23,964 bases of DNA, taken from positions 1 through 23,964 of the forward strand of contig CANGUI010000003.1 in the NCBI GenBank assembly GCA_947457025.1. Reading direction: 5' to 3'. The notes beneath the pieces are model-generated. The model saw only the letters and a list, made by a program, of their open reading frames with translations. It ran no database searches and was not told where the DNA came from. The DNA comes from Flammeovirgaceae bacterium. GTDB taxonomy: Bacteria; Bacteroidota; Bacteroidia; Cytophagales; Cyclobacteriaceae. The translations under genes and the position numbers were made by a program. Position 1 is the stretch's first letter. Every line of letters starts with the position of its first letter. Of the stretch, positions 7,690 through 15,367 are shown one piece after another.

Positions 7690-8468
7690 AGAAGTCTCTA
7701 AACGTGTTGATTATTGAAGACGAAGCCCCCGCGGCGGAAAAACTGGAGCGGTACCTGCTCAAGTACAGTAGTAATATCAAAATACTGAACCGACTCGATT
7801 CCGTCACCACCGCGGTGGAATGGTTGGAAGACCACCAAGCTGAAGCAGACTTGATCTTTATGGACGTGCAACTGACAGATGGTAAGAGTTTTGAAATCTT
7901 CAAGCGGGTGCGGGTGGTAAAGCCGGTAATCTTCGTCACGGCCTACAACGAATATGCGCTGGATGCATTCAAAGTCAGCAGCATCGATTATTTGTTGAAG
8001 CCCATCACGCTCACCGACCTCAGTACCAGCCTACAGAAATTAGAATCTCTGAGTGAGCAATTGCGGTGGAGCGAATCGAAAAGCGATGAGGTGCTGGAAC
8101 TGCTTTCAGGAAAAGATCGCCCGCTGAAGACACGTTTTATGGTAAAATTGGGCGACCACATCCGGTCCGTCACCGCTCAACAAATCAGCGTTTTTTTCGC
8201 AGATGGCAGAGATGTATACCTCATCACTGATCAGCATAAGAAATTCATCATCGACTATACTCTGGAAAACTTAGAAGAAGTACTCGACCCGAAGTCGTTT
8301 TTCCGGATCAACAGATCCTATATTATTAATATCAATGCCATACAAGATGTGATGGTATATTCCAACAGTCGGCTGAAAATTACGCTCAACATAAAATGGG
8401 ATCCGGAAATCATTGTAAGTCGTGAAAAGGTGGGCGATTTCAAGCAGTGGTTTGATGGCGGTAAATGA
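7686..8468 (+). CDS. LytTR-family response regulator
   Basis: This is a two-domain response regulator. Residues 6-125 are a receiver domain with the acidic pair E11-D12, phospho-acceptor Asp60 in IFMDVQL, FVTAYNEYAL carrying the conserved Thr, and LLKPI carrying the conserved Lys. Residues about 150-258 are a LytTR DNA-binding domain, with the characteristic FFRINRSYIININAIQDV and a final IIVSREKVGDFKQWF. The gene overlaps the pseudokinase by 4 bp (ATGA), so translation is probably coupled. It should be phosphorylated by the intact kinase at 5443-6486. Target promoters are not identifiable here, although LytTR regulators often act on genes close by. Length, 260 residues, is normal for the family. 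Confidence 0.95.
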   Translation: MKKSLNVLIIEDEAPAAEKLERYLLKYSSNIKILNRLDSVTTAVEWLEDHQAEADLIFMDVQLTDGKSFEIFKRVRVVKPVIFVTAYNEYALDAFKVSSIDYLLKPITLTDLSTSLQKLESLSEQLRWSESKSDEVLELLSGKDRPLKTRFMVKLGDHIRSVTAQQISVFFADGRDVYLITDQHKKFIIDYTLENLEEVLDPKSFFRINRSYIININAIQDVMVYSNSRLKITLNIKWDPEIIVSREKVGDFKQWFDGGK

Positions 8469-8888
8469 TCAGTCGCAGGTGAGCGTCACGGCTATCAACC
8501 CATCAGACCGCAGGTGCACCCCCAGTGGCAAACCTGCGGGGGCTGGGGTTGCTTACGGTTAGCCAAAGCCCTGCACCGGCTACCAACCTCTCTTCACCAT
8601 GTGGAAATCAAAATTCCTTTCCCTGAACATTCCTCCACTTTCAAACCATAGTTCTACAGTCGGATGAAATTCAAAGCTTCCGGCGATCTGGACCTATCTG
8701 ATCACGGGTAACTGACACGATCCATTTTTTACCGGATAATGCATAAAGCGGGCGCTTCAGCACCACCAGCCGGAAACATCCGGAAAAGGTAAACGAAATC
8801 CCGATCATCCATTATGTTGCGCTTGTTTTTACTATTCCTCGTAATTTTCGGACGAAAACAAATACAGGAAGTTGCTGTTGTGGGTGTG
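8469..8888. other. Gene-free stretch of 420 bp
   Basis: No supported gene is visible. An 8-bp perfect hairpin, CCGCAGGT (8508-8515) with ACCTGCGG (8532-8539), lies 40 bp after the LytTR gene. It may help terminate that operon, although no T-run follows. The open frame of the TPR gene extends back to 8814, but its first 25 residues look like read-through of upstream DNA and not like a signal peptide. Confidence 0.4.
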
Positions 8889-9659
8889 ATGAATGGGAAA
8901 TTATTAGGGGGGATGATCGTGTGCCTGATAGGGTGGGATTGCGCCCAGGGGCAAACGGCCGAGCAGGTGCTGTCGGCAGGCATCGCTCTGGAAAAACAAT
9001 TTAAAGTACCTGAAGCGCTCGTGAAGTACAATGCGGTTATCAGCCTCAACCCGCAATCTGCGGAAGCGTGGTGGCGGGCCAGCCGCATGCTCTCGAACCT
9101 GGGTGGCCACATCGACAAATCACAGGCCGATGAAAAGCGGGCGAAATACGAGCAGGCCAGGCAGTACGCCCTGAAGTCCATCGCACTCAACCCGAAAAAC
9201 CCGGACGCGCGCCTGGCCCACATCATCTCCATGGGCCTGCTGGCAGAAATGGCCGGCAACCCGCGCGAAAAAATCCGCGATGCTAAAATCATCCGCGAAG
9301 AAGCCGAGGCAACCCTGGCCCTCGATTCTACTTTTGCTCCTATTTACTTTGTGCTGGGCAAATGGCACTATGAATTGGCCAAACTAAACTGGCTGGAACA
9401 AATGGCCGTGAAACTTTTCTTTGGCGGCATGCCCGAAAATGTGTCGATGGACCGTGCCATCGAATACCTGCGGAAGGCCAGCCGCCTCGAGCCAAACACC
9501 ATCTTGTACATGTATGGTGAGGCCTCTGTGCTGGAGTATGAAGAAAGAACAGCAGAAGCCATCGCCCTGCTGGAGCGCGCCCTGAAATTGCCGCCCAAAG
9601 AACCGGATGACATCATCCGCAAAACGAAGTGCGAGGAACTCCTCCGCGCTCTGAAATAA
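8889..9659 (+). CDS. Exported TPR-repeat protein
   Basis: This is a small tetratricopeptide-like protein of about 256 residues. From the ATG at 8889 it begins MNGKLLGGMIVCLIGWDCAQG, a plausible export signal; alternatives are 8814 (adds 25 unlikely residues) and 8913. The mature part contains TPR-like helix pairs, such as ALEKQFKVPEALVKYNAVISLNPQ, ARQYALKSIALNPKNPDARL, AEATLALDSTFAPIYFVLGKWHYELAK and AIEYLRKASRLEPNTILYMYGEA. The pattern recalls the RMD1-like TPR family found in many Bacteroidota, whose function is poorly known. It is convergent with the PorE-like gene, 40 bp away. No enzyme motif is seen, and a scaffold role is inferred from the repeat class only. Confidence 0.8.
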   Translation: MNGKLLGGMIVCLIGWDCAQGQTAEQVLSAGIALEKQFKVPEALVKYNAVISLNPQSAEAWWRASRMLSNLGGHIDKSQADEKRAKYEQARQYALKSIALNPKNPDARLAHIISMGLLAEMAGNPREKIRDAKIIREEAEATLALDSTFAPIYFVLGKWHYELAKLNWLEQMAVKLFFGGMPENVSMDRAIEYLRKASRLEPNTILYMYGEASVLEYEERTAEAIALLERALKLPPKEPDDIIRKTKCEELLRALK

Positions 9660-9699
9660 ATTGAATCCCTGATCAGGAGTGCTCCACCGGTAAGCAGGA

Positions 9700-11736
9700 T
9701 CAGCGATTGCCGTTCCCGTCGTTCTTTTTCAACTCGCCTTTAAAAAATTTGTCCTCATCGAAATCGTCATCATCTTTCTTGACGGGCATGGGGCCGATCT
9801 CAAGAATCTTGAATTCCGTACGCCGGTTGCGTTGGCGGCCCTCCGGATTGTCGGTACCATCCGGGTTGGTATTGCGCGCAATGGGCTTTTCCTCGCCATA
9901 TCCTTTCGCCACGAGGCGCCCGGCAGCAATTCCTTTTTTGATGAGGTAACTCACGGTCGACTCGGCCCGCCGCTGCGATAACTGCAGGTTGTACGAATTG
10001 GAGGCAATGCTGTCGGTGTGCGAGCCCATTTCAATTTTGATTTCGGGATTGTCGTTCAGCAACTCAACCAGTTTATCCAATTCCACCGCAGCGTCCGTCC
10101 TGATGTCCGCCTTATCCAGATCAAAGTAGATGTTGTTGAGCACGAAAATTTTGTTTTTCTCCAGGCGATCCAGTACGAGCAGGGTGTCGAGGGTGATGTT
10201 GGTGACGAGTTCTTTCAAAGATTCCAGCGGCACCGACTTGCCGATGGTGGTGAAGGGCTGGCGCCGCACCAGAAAGCCGTCTGCCTCCCCGACGAGGGTG
10301 TAGTTCTCGTTCTCATAAACGCGGAACAAGAACTTTCCGTCATCGCCTGTTACGTAGTCCTGCATGAGTTCGCCCCGGCCGTCAAGCAACCTGACGGTTA
10401 CATCCGGTAGCACGCTGCGCCCGCTGTCTTTCCGGGGCGTGTAGGTAATGCCTTCCAGATAGTAGTTCACCACGCGCAGGTTGGGGTCTTCGTTTACAAA
10501 GGTGTAGATGTCGTCATCACCGGCACCGCCGTCGCGGTTGCTGGTGAAGAAGCCGCGGTCGGGCCGGAACAAATACATCCCGAAGTCATCGCCCGTGGAG
10601 TTGACCGGCTGGCCGAGGTTGTCGATAGCGGTACGGCCATTGACGCGGTTCATCACAAATAGATCCAGCATGCCGTAGCCGGGGTGGCCATCGGAAGAAA
10701 AGTACAACTTGCCGCTCTCGGACACGTAAGGAAACAACTCATCGCCAGAGGTATTCACCTCCGGGCCAAGATTACGCACACGCCCGAAGCGGCCGCGCGC
10801 ATCCATCTGGGCGGAGTACAGATCCAGTCCCCCGTAACCCCCCTTCCGATTAGACGAAAAGTACAACGTGCGCCCGTCCTGACTGAAAGCCGGGGTAGAC
10901 TCCCACGAATCGGGCTGGTTGACATTAATCGGTGTCGGGGCCATCCATTGACCATTGCGAAAGCGCGTGAGGTACAGATCCACGTCGTTGGTGCCCTTAC
11001 GCTTGCCCGTGTTGCCTTTGGCAAACACCATGGTTTTGCCATCCGGCGAAAAAGTAACACAGCCTACATTCACGGTTGGATCATTGATGCCTTCCGGCAG
11101 AAGGGCGATTGTGTTGGTATTCACATTCGCGCCCTTGGTTTCTGCTTTGAACAAACTGGTAAACGGTGTGCCGGAAGCTTCGTAAATCCGGTTGTTGCTC
11201 CGCGCAGAGGTGAAGTAGATTTCGCCATTCAGATAAGCGGGCGCATATTCTGCGTAGGGGGTGTTAACCACTTCGAGGTTCTTGATGCGATAATAGCTTT
11301 TCTTCTCTGCCAGCTTTTCCAGATAAGTCAACCCGTCCAGTTCACGCTGTGCACGGCCCTTCATGTTCTCATCTCGGGTGGACTGCTCGAGTTCATCCAG
11401 TTGCGCACGGGCTTCGGCATATTTTCCGTTGGCCTGCAACGCTTTCGCGTGATACAGCAGCACGGAATCCCGGCTAATACCTGGCCCGCCGGCTCGTGCA
11501 TAAAAGGGTTCGGATTGCTTGATGCGGTTGGAGAGCCGGAAAGACTCCGCCATGAAATAATTGGCTTTGCCATTATTGGGCTGCCGCTCCAGAACGCCGG
11601 CGTAATAATCAATCACGCGCTGGTACTTGCCCCAGCGGAAGTTCTTCGTGGCCTTTCGCTGGGGGCTACACGCCCCGCACACGATGACCAACGCTATTAA
11701 GTAAATGCTATATCGACTCCAGTTCCTCATTCCCAT
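9700..11736 (-). CDS. TPR/beta-propeller/OmpA lipoprotein, PorE-like
   Basis: This is a large envelope lipoprotein with signal sequence and lipobox ending in VCGAC (Cys23). The domain order is TPR-like helices (about 30-140), a PD40/WD40-like beta-propeller (about 165-410, with repeated motifs such as TFSPDGKTMVFAKG, AFSQDGRTLYFSSNRKGG and KLYFSSDGHPGYGMLDLF), a carboxypeptidase-regulatory-like beta-sandwich (about 425-505), and a C-terminal OmpA peptidoglycan-binding domain (about 535-645). The OmpA domain retains GSHTDSIASNSYNLQLSQRRA and NRRTEF. This order is that of PorE, a type IX secretion component of Porphyromonas gingivalis. However, Bacteroidota encode several paralogues of this design, so a T9SS role is not certain. 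The C-terminus is highly charged (KKDDDDFDEDKFFKGEL). Confidence 0.88.
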   Translation of the reverse strand: MGMRNWSRYSIYLIALVIVCGACSPQRKATKNFRWGKYQRVIDYYAGVLERQPNNGKANYFMAESFRLSNRIKQSEPFYARAGGPGISRDSVLLYHAKALQANGKYAEARAQLDELEQSTRDENMKGRAQRELDGLTYLEKLAEKKSYYRIKNLEVVNTPYAEYAPAYLNGEIYFTSARSNNRIYEASGTPFTSLFKAETKGANVNTNTIALLPEGINDPTVNVGCVTFSPDGKTMVFAKGNTGKRKGTNDVDLYLTRFRNGQWMAPTPINVNQPDSWESTPAFSQDGRTLYFSSNRKGGYGGLDLYSAQMDARGRFGRVRNLGPEVNTSGDELFPYVSESGKLYFSSDGHPGYGMLDLFVMNRVNGRTAIDNLGQPVNSTGDDFGMYLFRPDRGFFTSNRDGGAGDDDIYTFVNEDPNLRVVNYYLEGITYTPRKDSGRSVLPDVTVRLLDGRGELMQDYVTGDDGKFLFRVYENENYTLVGEADGFLVRRQPFTTIGKSVPLESLKELVTNITLDTLLVLDRLEKNKIFVLNNIYFDLDKADIRTDAAVELDKLVELLNDNPEIKIEMGSHTDSIASNSYNLQLSQRRAESTVSYLIKKGIAAGRLVAKGYGEEKPIARNTNPDGTDNPEGRQRNRRTEFKILEIGPMPVKKDDDDFDEDKFFKGELKKNDGNGNR

Positions 11737-11757
11737 ACAACATTACAAAGAATTTTT

Positions 11758-12261
11758 TCAGGATGGCACCACAGCTTTTGGTAAATAGCGGCCGAGCCAG
11801 CTATCCTCCACCCGTTGCAGCCAGCCTGTGCGCCACTCGCCAAGGCGGGGCGTGAGGTTGTTGAAAAAAAGTGTAGCCGCTGTCACGCGGCCCGCGGCAA
11901 TGAGCGCTCCGATCTGCGCCAGCGGATAGCACACCACAGCACCCTCCACCAAAAACGCCAGCTGTGTACGATCGAAGAAATCCAGACCCAGGGCCTGCTG
12001 CATCGACTGAATGGCATGCACGGATGCATCAATGGAGCAACCGCTGGCGCCGTTCGCTTCCTCATCTACCGCCAGCACCACAAACTGGTGGTAGCCGAGA
12101 GAGTAGGAGGCATGCAGTGGCACCTGATGGGCAACCCACTGCTGGCAGAATTGAGCTAACGCCTTATGCAACCACTGTTCTTCAGCAGCGGTGAATGCCC
12201 GGTTCGCCTGATAGACCCACACGCGGGCATGGTGGGGCATGGATTCAAACGGGATCAGCAT
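11758..12261 (-). CDS. Conserved protein of unknown function paired with Fe-S protein
   Basis: This is a soluble protein of 167 residues with no signal peptide. It begins MLIPFESMPHHARVWVYQANRAF and contains conserved-looking aromatic and acidic positions (SYSLGYHQFVVLAVDEE, FFDRTQLAFLVEG). Related proteins occur next to CCG-domain Fe-S proteins in many Bacteroidota. They are sometimes labelled ABC transporter ATPase, which is not supported here because no Walker A or signature motif is present. Its start lies 3 bp after the stop of the Fe-S gene, so the two are surely cotranscribed. A role connected with the Fe-S protein is inferred from position alone. Confidence 0.75.
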   Translation of the reverse strand: MLIPFESMPHHARVWVYQANRAFTAAEEQWLHKALAQFCQQWVAHQVPLHASYSLGYHQFVVLAVDEEANGASGCSIDASVHAIQSMQQALGLDFFDRTQLAFLVEGAVVCYPLAQIGALIAAGRVTAATLFFNNLTPRLGEWRTGWLQRVEDSWLGRYLPKAVVPS

Positions 12262-12264
12262 GAT

Positions 12265-13050
12265 CTATAAACCTTTTGCTTCCGCGATGAGTTCCGCCAG
12301 ATCTTTTACGGTTACCACCGCTTCCTTTTCTTTGTTTTTTACGCCGTCTGTCAGCATCGTCATGCAAAACGGGCACGCCACTGCAATCGTCTGAGCGCCG
12401 GTAGCCAGCGCTTCTTCGGTGCGTTCGATGTTGATGTCTTTGTTCCCTTTTTCAGGCTCCTTGAACATCTGGGCGCCACCTGCGCCGCAGCACAATCCTG
12501 TCGTTTTGCAGCGCTTCATTTCCACCAGATCGGCATCAAGGGCTTCGAGTACCTCGCGCGGTGCCTCGTAGATCTGGTTCGCCCGGCCCAAGTAACACGA
12601 GTCATGAAACGTGATCTTTTTGCCCTTGAACGTACCTCCCGCCACGGTTATTTTTCCGTCGTTGAGCAATTGTTGTAAAAACGTGGAGTGGTGCACCACG
12701 TCGTAATTGCCGCCCAGCTCCGGGTATTCGTTCCGCAGCGTGTTGAAACAATGCGGACAAGCCGTGACAATTTTCTTGACCTGATAGCCATTTAACACCT
12801 GAATGTTTGCCATGGCCTGCATTTGAAACAAGAACTCGTTGCCGGCCCTGCGCGCCGGATCGCCCGTGCAGGTTTCCTCTGGGCCCAGCACGCCAAAGCG
12901 GATGTTGGCAGCCGTTAGAATCTTCACAAAAGCCCGCGTCACGCGCTTGTAGCGCTCATCGTACGAACCGGCACAGCCCACCCAAAAAAGGATCTCCGGA
13001 CTCTCTCCGCGACTCGTCAGTTCAGCCAGGGTGGGCACGTTGAATTCCAT
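12265..13050 (-). CDS. CCG-domain (Fe-S)-binding oxidoreductase subunit
   Basis: This is a cytoplasmic protein of 261 residues with two cysteine-rich CCG modules, as in HdrB, GlpC and LutA. Relevant cysteines are Cys26 (VGCAGS), Cys61 (EETCTGD), Cys98 and Cys101 (TACPHCFNTL), Cys152 (HDSCYLGR), Cys187-Cys188 (GLCCGAGGAQM) and Cys226 and Cys229 (VACPFCMTML). These are expected to hold Fe-S clusters and support electron transfer or disulfide chemistry. In many relatives an upstream gene encodes a membrane or 4Fe-4S partner; here the upstream neighbour is the divergent TPM gene, so the usual partner is missing from this site. A conserved gene of unknown function follows 3 bp later. The substrate is unknown. 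Confidence 0.88.
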   Translation of the reverse strand: MEFNVPTLAELTSRGESPEILFWVGCAGSYDERYKRVTRAFVKILTAANIRFGVLGPEETCTGDPARRAGNEFLFQMQAMANIQVLNGYQVKKIVTACPHCFNTLRNEYPELGGNYDVVHHSTFLQQLLNDGKITVAGGTFKGKKITFHDSCYLGRANQIYEAPREVLEALDADLVEMKRCKTTGLCCGAGGAQMFKEPEKGNKDINIERTEEALATGAQTIAVACPFCMTMLTDGVKNKEKEAVVTVKDLAELIAEAKGL

Positions 13051-13183
13051 GAAAACAGTGTTTTGGTATCGAAAAAAATGGCGCGCATGTCACGTCCACC
13101 GTCAAAAATAAGAGGTTTTCGGTCAGAAATTCAAGGTATTTCAACCTTTCGCATGGTAAACAGAATCTCCCGCATTTCGGGCG

Positions 13184-13191
13184 TATCTTTG
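13184..13191 (+). promoter_or_regulatory. Candidate Bacteroidota -7 box (TATCTTTG) for the TPM genes
   Basis: TATCTTTG matches the TAnnTTTG consensus of Bacteroidota sigma-ABfr promoters and ends 23 bp before the ATG at 13215. No clear TTTG -33 element is seen at the expected distance. It would drive both TPM genes. Confidence 0.5.
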
Positions 13192-13214
13192 CTGCCGATC
13201 CACCGAAGACAAGT

Positions 13215-13859
13215 ATGCAACAGCGATTTAGTGCCCGGGACCTGGAGCGCATCAAACAAGCGGTGCGGGACGCAGAGAGAAAAGTCAGCGGCGAAATTGT
13301 TCCCGTCTTTGTGGAACGCAGCGCCACCTACACACTCGCTGCCGGGCGCGTAGCCGTACTGGCCGCAGCTCTGGCGTTTTTGGCCATCATTCTCTTCGAT
13401 CGCTATGTACCTGCACTGGCCGTCTTCGACCCCTTGGTCATCTTCTTCATTGTGGCAGCCACAGGCAGCGGTGCCTTTGCCCTGGTGCGGCTGTTCCCGG
13501 GGATCTTGCGGTTCTTCATCCGCCAGGACGAACTGGACCAAGCCACTCGCCGCCGGGCAGAAGTCGCATTCCTCCGCGAAGAGATATTCCATACGCGCCA
13601 GCGCACCGGCATTATGATCTTTGTTTCTTTCTTTGAACACGAAGTCATCGTTATGGCCGATACCGGCATTAGCAAGGTAGTTGACCAGCAAGTGTGGGAC
13701 GAGGTCGTTTTGAAAATCATCGAATATGTCAGGAAAAAAGATATGGTAACCGGCATCGTGGCAGCTATCGGCCGCTGTGGCGACTTGCTGCTGGAAAAAG
13801 GATTTGTAGTGACCCCCGATGATATGAATGAACTTCGTGATGACTTGCGGACTGAGTAG
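13215..13859 (+). CDS. TPM-domain membrane protein (first of pair)
   Basis: This protein of 214 residues has a split TPM (DUF477) fold. It begins MQQRFSARDLERIKQAVRDAERKVSGEIVPVFVERS, typical of TPM_phosphatase members that start directly in the cytoplasm. It then has two membrane segments at about 43-64 and 70-95, and continues with TRQRTGIMIFVSFFEHEVIVMADTGISKVVDQQVWDEVV. This resembles the second member of LemA-TPM-TPM operons. Here no lemA lies upstream; the neighbour is a divergent Fe-S gene. Its end overlaps the following TPM gene by about 20-32 bp, pointing to translational coupling. Proposed roles of the family (phosphatase-like activity, photosystem or membrane-protein maintenance) are not settled for bacteria. 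Confidence 0.87.
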   Translation: MQQRFSARDLERIKQAVRDAERKVSGEIVPVFVERSATYTLAAGRVAVLAAALAFLAIILFDRYVPALAVFDPLVIFFIVAATGSGAFALVRLFPGILRFFIRQDELDQATRRRAEVAFLREEIFHTRQRTGIMIFVSFFEHEVIVMADTGISKVVDQQVWDEVVLKIIEYVRKKDMVTGIVAAIGRCGDLLLEKGFVVTPDDMNELRDDLRTE

Positions 13860-14580
13860 GCCTACCTTGCGTTTCCGAACGATACACGTGTTATTTTTCA
13901 TTGCGTTGGCAGCCCCGGCGCTGGCCCAACTGCCGGTGCCTGCGCACGGCGGCAGGTGGGTACACGATGAGGCCCGCGTGCTGAGCCCGCAGACGCGGAC
14001 ACAACTCGAAGCCCTTCTGAAAGCCGAGCGCGATTCAACATCCAACCAGATTGCCGTTCTGCTGGTTTCTTCACTCCAGGGAGATGACATCGACCTGTAT
14101 GCAAACCGCGTTTTTAACGACTGGAAACTGGGCGATGAAAAGAAAGACAACGGCGTTTTGTTTCTGCTGGCGATCGAAGACCGGAAGATGCGCATCGAAG
14201 TGGGACAGGGACTGGAAGGGGTGTTGACGGATGCGCTCTCGAGCCGGATCAACCGCAACGAAGTAGCCCCGGCTTTCCGGCAGGGCAACTACGATGCCGG
14301 CGTGATTGCCGGCACGCTGGCGATTATCAAAGCCATCGAAGGCGAATACAAAGGCGATGCCCACAAGAAAAAGTCATTCCCCTGGATTCCGCTGCTCCTC
14401 ATCCTGCTGTTTTTGTACTTGTCCGGCCGCAGACGCGGCGGGGGTGGCGGGGGCTACTGGACGACCGGCCCCATGTTGGGTGGCTTTGGCGGAAGCAGTG
14501 GCTCCTGGGGTGGGGGCGGTGGCCTCGACTTTGGCGGGGGCGGATTTTCCGGTGGAGGCGGCTCAAGCGACTCGTGGTAA
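13840..14580 (+). CDS. TPM-domain protein with glycine-rich tail (YgcG-like)
   Basis: This is an exported protein. From the ATG at 13840 it begins MTCGLSRPTLRFRTIHVLFFIALAAPALA, a signal peptide; an ATG at 13828 adds four residues. The TPM domain occupies about residues 30-165 (WVHDEARVLSPQTRTQLEALL, SNQIAVLLVSSL, RVFNDWKLGDEKKDNGVLFLLA, MRIEVGQGLEGVLTDA). A membrane segment follows (PWIPLLLILLFLYL) and then a tail rich in glycine that ends GGGGSSDSW. This is the usual plan of YgcG-like proteins. The gene overlaps the preceding TPM gene, so they act together. Function in the family is uncertain; a role in envelope maintenance is inferred. Confidence 0.9.
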   Translation: MTCGLSRPTLRFRTIHVLFFIALAAPALAQLPVPAHGGRWVHDEARVLSPQTRTQLEALLKAERDSTSNQIAVLLVSSLQGDDIDLYANRVFNDWKLGDEKKDNGVLFLLAIEDRKMRIEVGQGLEGVLTDALSSRINRNEVAPAFRQGNYDAGVIAGTLAIIKAIEGEYKGDAHKKKSFPWIPLLLILLFLYLSGRRRGGGGGGYWTTGPMLGGFGGSSGSWGGGGGLDFGGGGFSGGGGSSDSW

Positions 14581-14632
14581 GCCGGTACTCAACCGCCCTC
14601 ATGCCTCGGGTACGCGTATTCTCCCTGAAACC

Positions 14633-14660
14633 GCAAAGGGGCAGTCTTGCCCGCTTTTGC
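14633..14660. terminator. Candidate bidirectional terminator between TPM and deoD genes
   Basis: A hairpin lies between two convergent genes. GCAAAGGGGCA pairs with TGCCCGCTTTTGC across a GTCT loop, with two single-base bulges. The right arm carries a T-run, and the left arm gives one on the other strand. Position and shape suit a shared terminator. Confidence 0.45.
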
Positions 14661-14668
14661 TGCACATC

Positions 14669-15367
14669 TTAATCAATCAGCGCCAGGGCCAACTCCATCA
14701 TGGCATTGGTTTGCCGCTCGCGCACCTCGGGGGGTGCGGTCTCACCCGTCATGATGTGATCGGATACCGTAAGCAGCGACAATGCTTCAAATCCCATCTG
14801 CTTCCCCATTGCATACACGATGCTGGTTTCCATGTCCACGCCAACAACTCCACCGGCAGCAGCCCGCACATAGCGATCGGAATCATCTGAATAAAATAAG
14901 TCGGTACTGAAAACGCGCCCCTGCAGCAGGGAGATGTTTTGTGACGCTGCCTCCGTGAGACACCGGGCGAGCAGCGCGGGGTGGGCAGCGGGGGTGGTGC
15001 TTTCGTTTTGAAATACAGCCACGGCGGCTGAGTCGGTGATGGCATCCGCAGCCACCACCACCTGTCCGAGGGTTACCCCTTTCCGCAGGGCTCCGCAGGT
15101 ACCCACGCGCATCACGCGTTTTACGCCATAGCTGTGGATCAGTTCGTGCAGGTACAGGGCCGTGCTGGGGATGCCGATGCCCGTGCCCTGCAGCGAGACG
15201 CGCTTGCCCCGGTACCAGCCGGTGAACCCCACCATCCCCCGGATGTGATTGTAACAAAATACGTCCTGCAGATACATGGATGCATAGTGTTGCGCGCGCA
15301 GCGGATCGCCGGCGATGAGCACCGTGGAGGCGATGTCGCCCGGACGGGCTTCGAGATGGAGGCTCAT
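14669..15367 (-). CDS. deoD: Purine nucleoside phosphorylase, DeoD type
   Basis: This enzyme catalyses reversible phosphorolysis of purine nucleosides to the free base and (deoxy)ribose 1-phosphate, in nucleoside salvage. The sequence follows hexameric DeoD closely: VLIAGDPLRAQHYA, NHIRGMVGFTGWYRGKRVSLQGTGIGIPS, RVGTCGALRKGVTLGQVVVA, FSTDLFYSDDSD, VDMETSIVYAMG and LTVSDHIMTGE, whose Asp corresponds to the catalytic Asp204 of Escherichia coli. The phosphate-site motif RVGSCGA reads RVGTCGA, a conservative change. I chose the ATG at 15367, giving 232 residues and an N-terminus MSLHLEARPGDIA that aligns with DeoD. The frame is open upstream to 15439, but those residues are unlike the family. It is convergent with the TPM genes, and a small doubtful frame overlaps its start by 4 bp. 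Confidence 0.93.
   Translation of the reverse strand: MSLHLEARPGDIASTVLIAGDPLRAQHYASMYLQDVFCYNHIRGMVGFTGWYRGKRVSLQGTGIGIPSTALYLHELIHSYGVKRVMRVGTCGALRKGVTLGQVVVAADAITDSAAVAVFQNESTTPAAHPALLARCLTEAASQNISLLQGRVFSTDLFYSDDSDRYVRAAAGGVVGVDMETSIVYAMGKQMGFEALSLLTVSDHIMTGETAPPEVRERQTNAMMELALALID

Noticed and set aside
8508..8539. Strong rho-independent terminator after the LytTR gene
   Set aside because: The 8-bp stem is perfect, but the loop is long and no T-run follows, so it is mentioned only as a possible aid to termination.
10684..11700. Open frame of 338 codons on the plus strand
   Set aside because: It lies wholly opposite the PorE-like gene, whose domains are certain. The antisense product has no recognisable motif, and long antisense openness is common in GC-rich codon patterns.
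11758..12261. ABC transporter ATPase label for the 167-residue protein
   Set aside because: No Walker A, Walker B or ABC signature is present, so the label sometimes given to relatives is not supported.
13131..14288. Open frame of 385 codons on the minus strand
   Set aside because: It is antisense to both TPM genes and runs across their junction. The product is compositionally odd, has no domain and no promoter.
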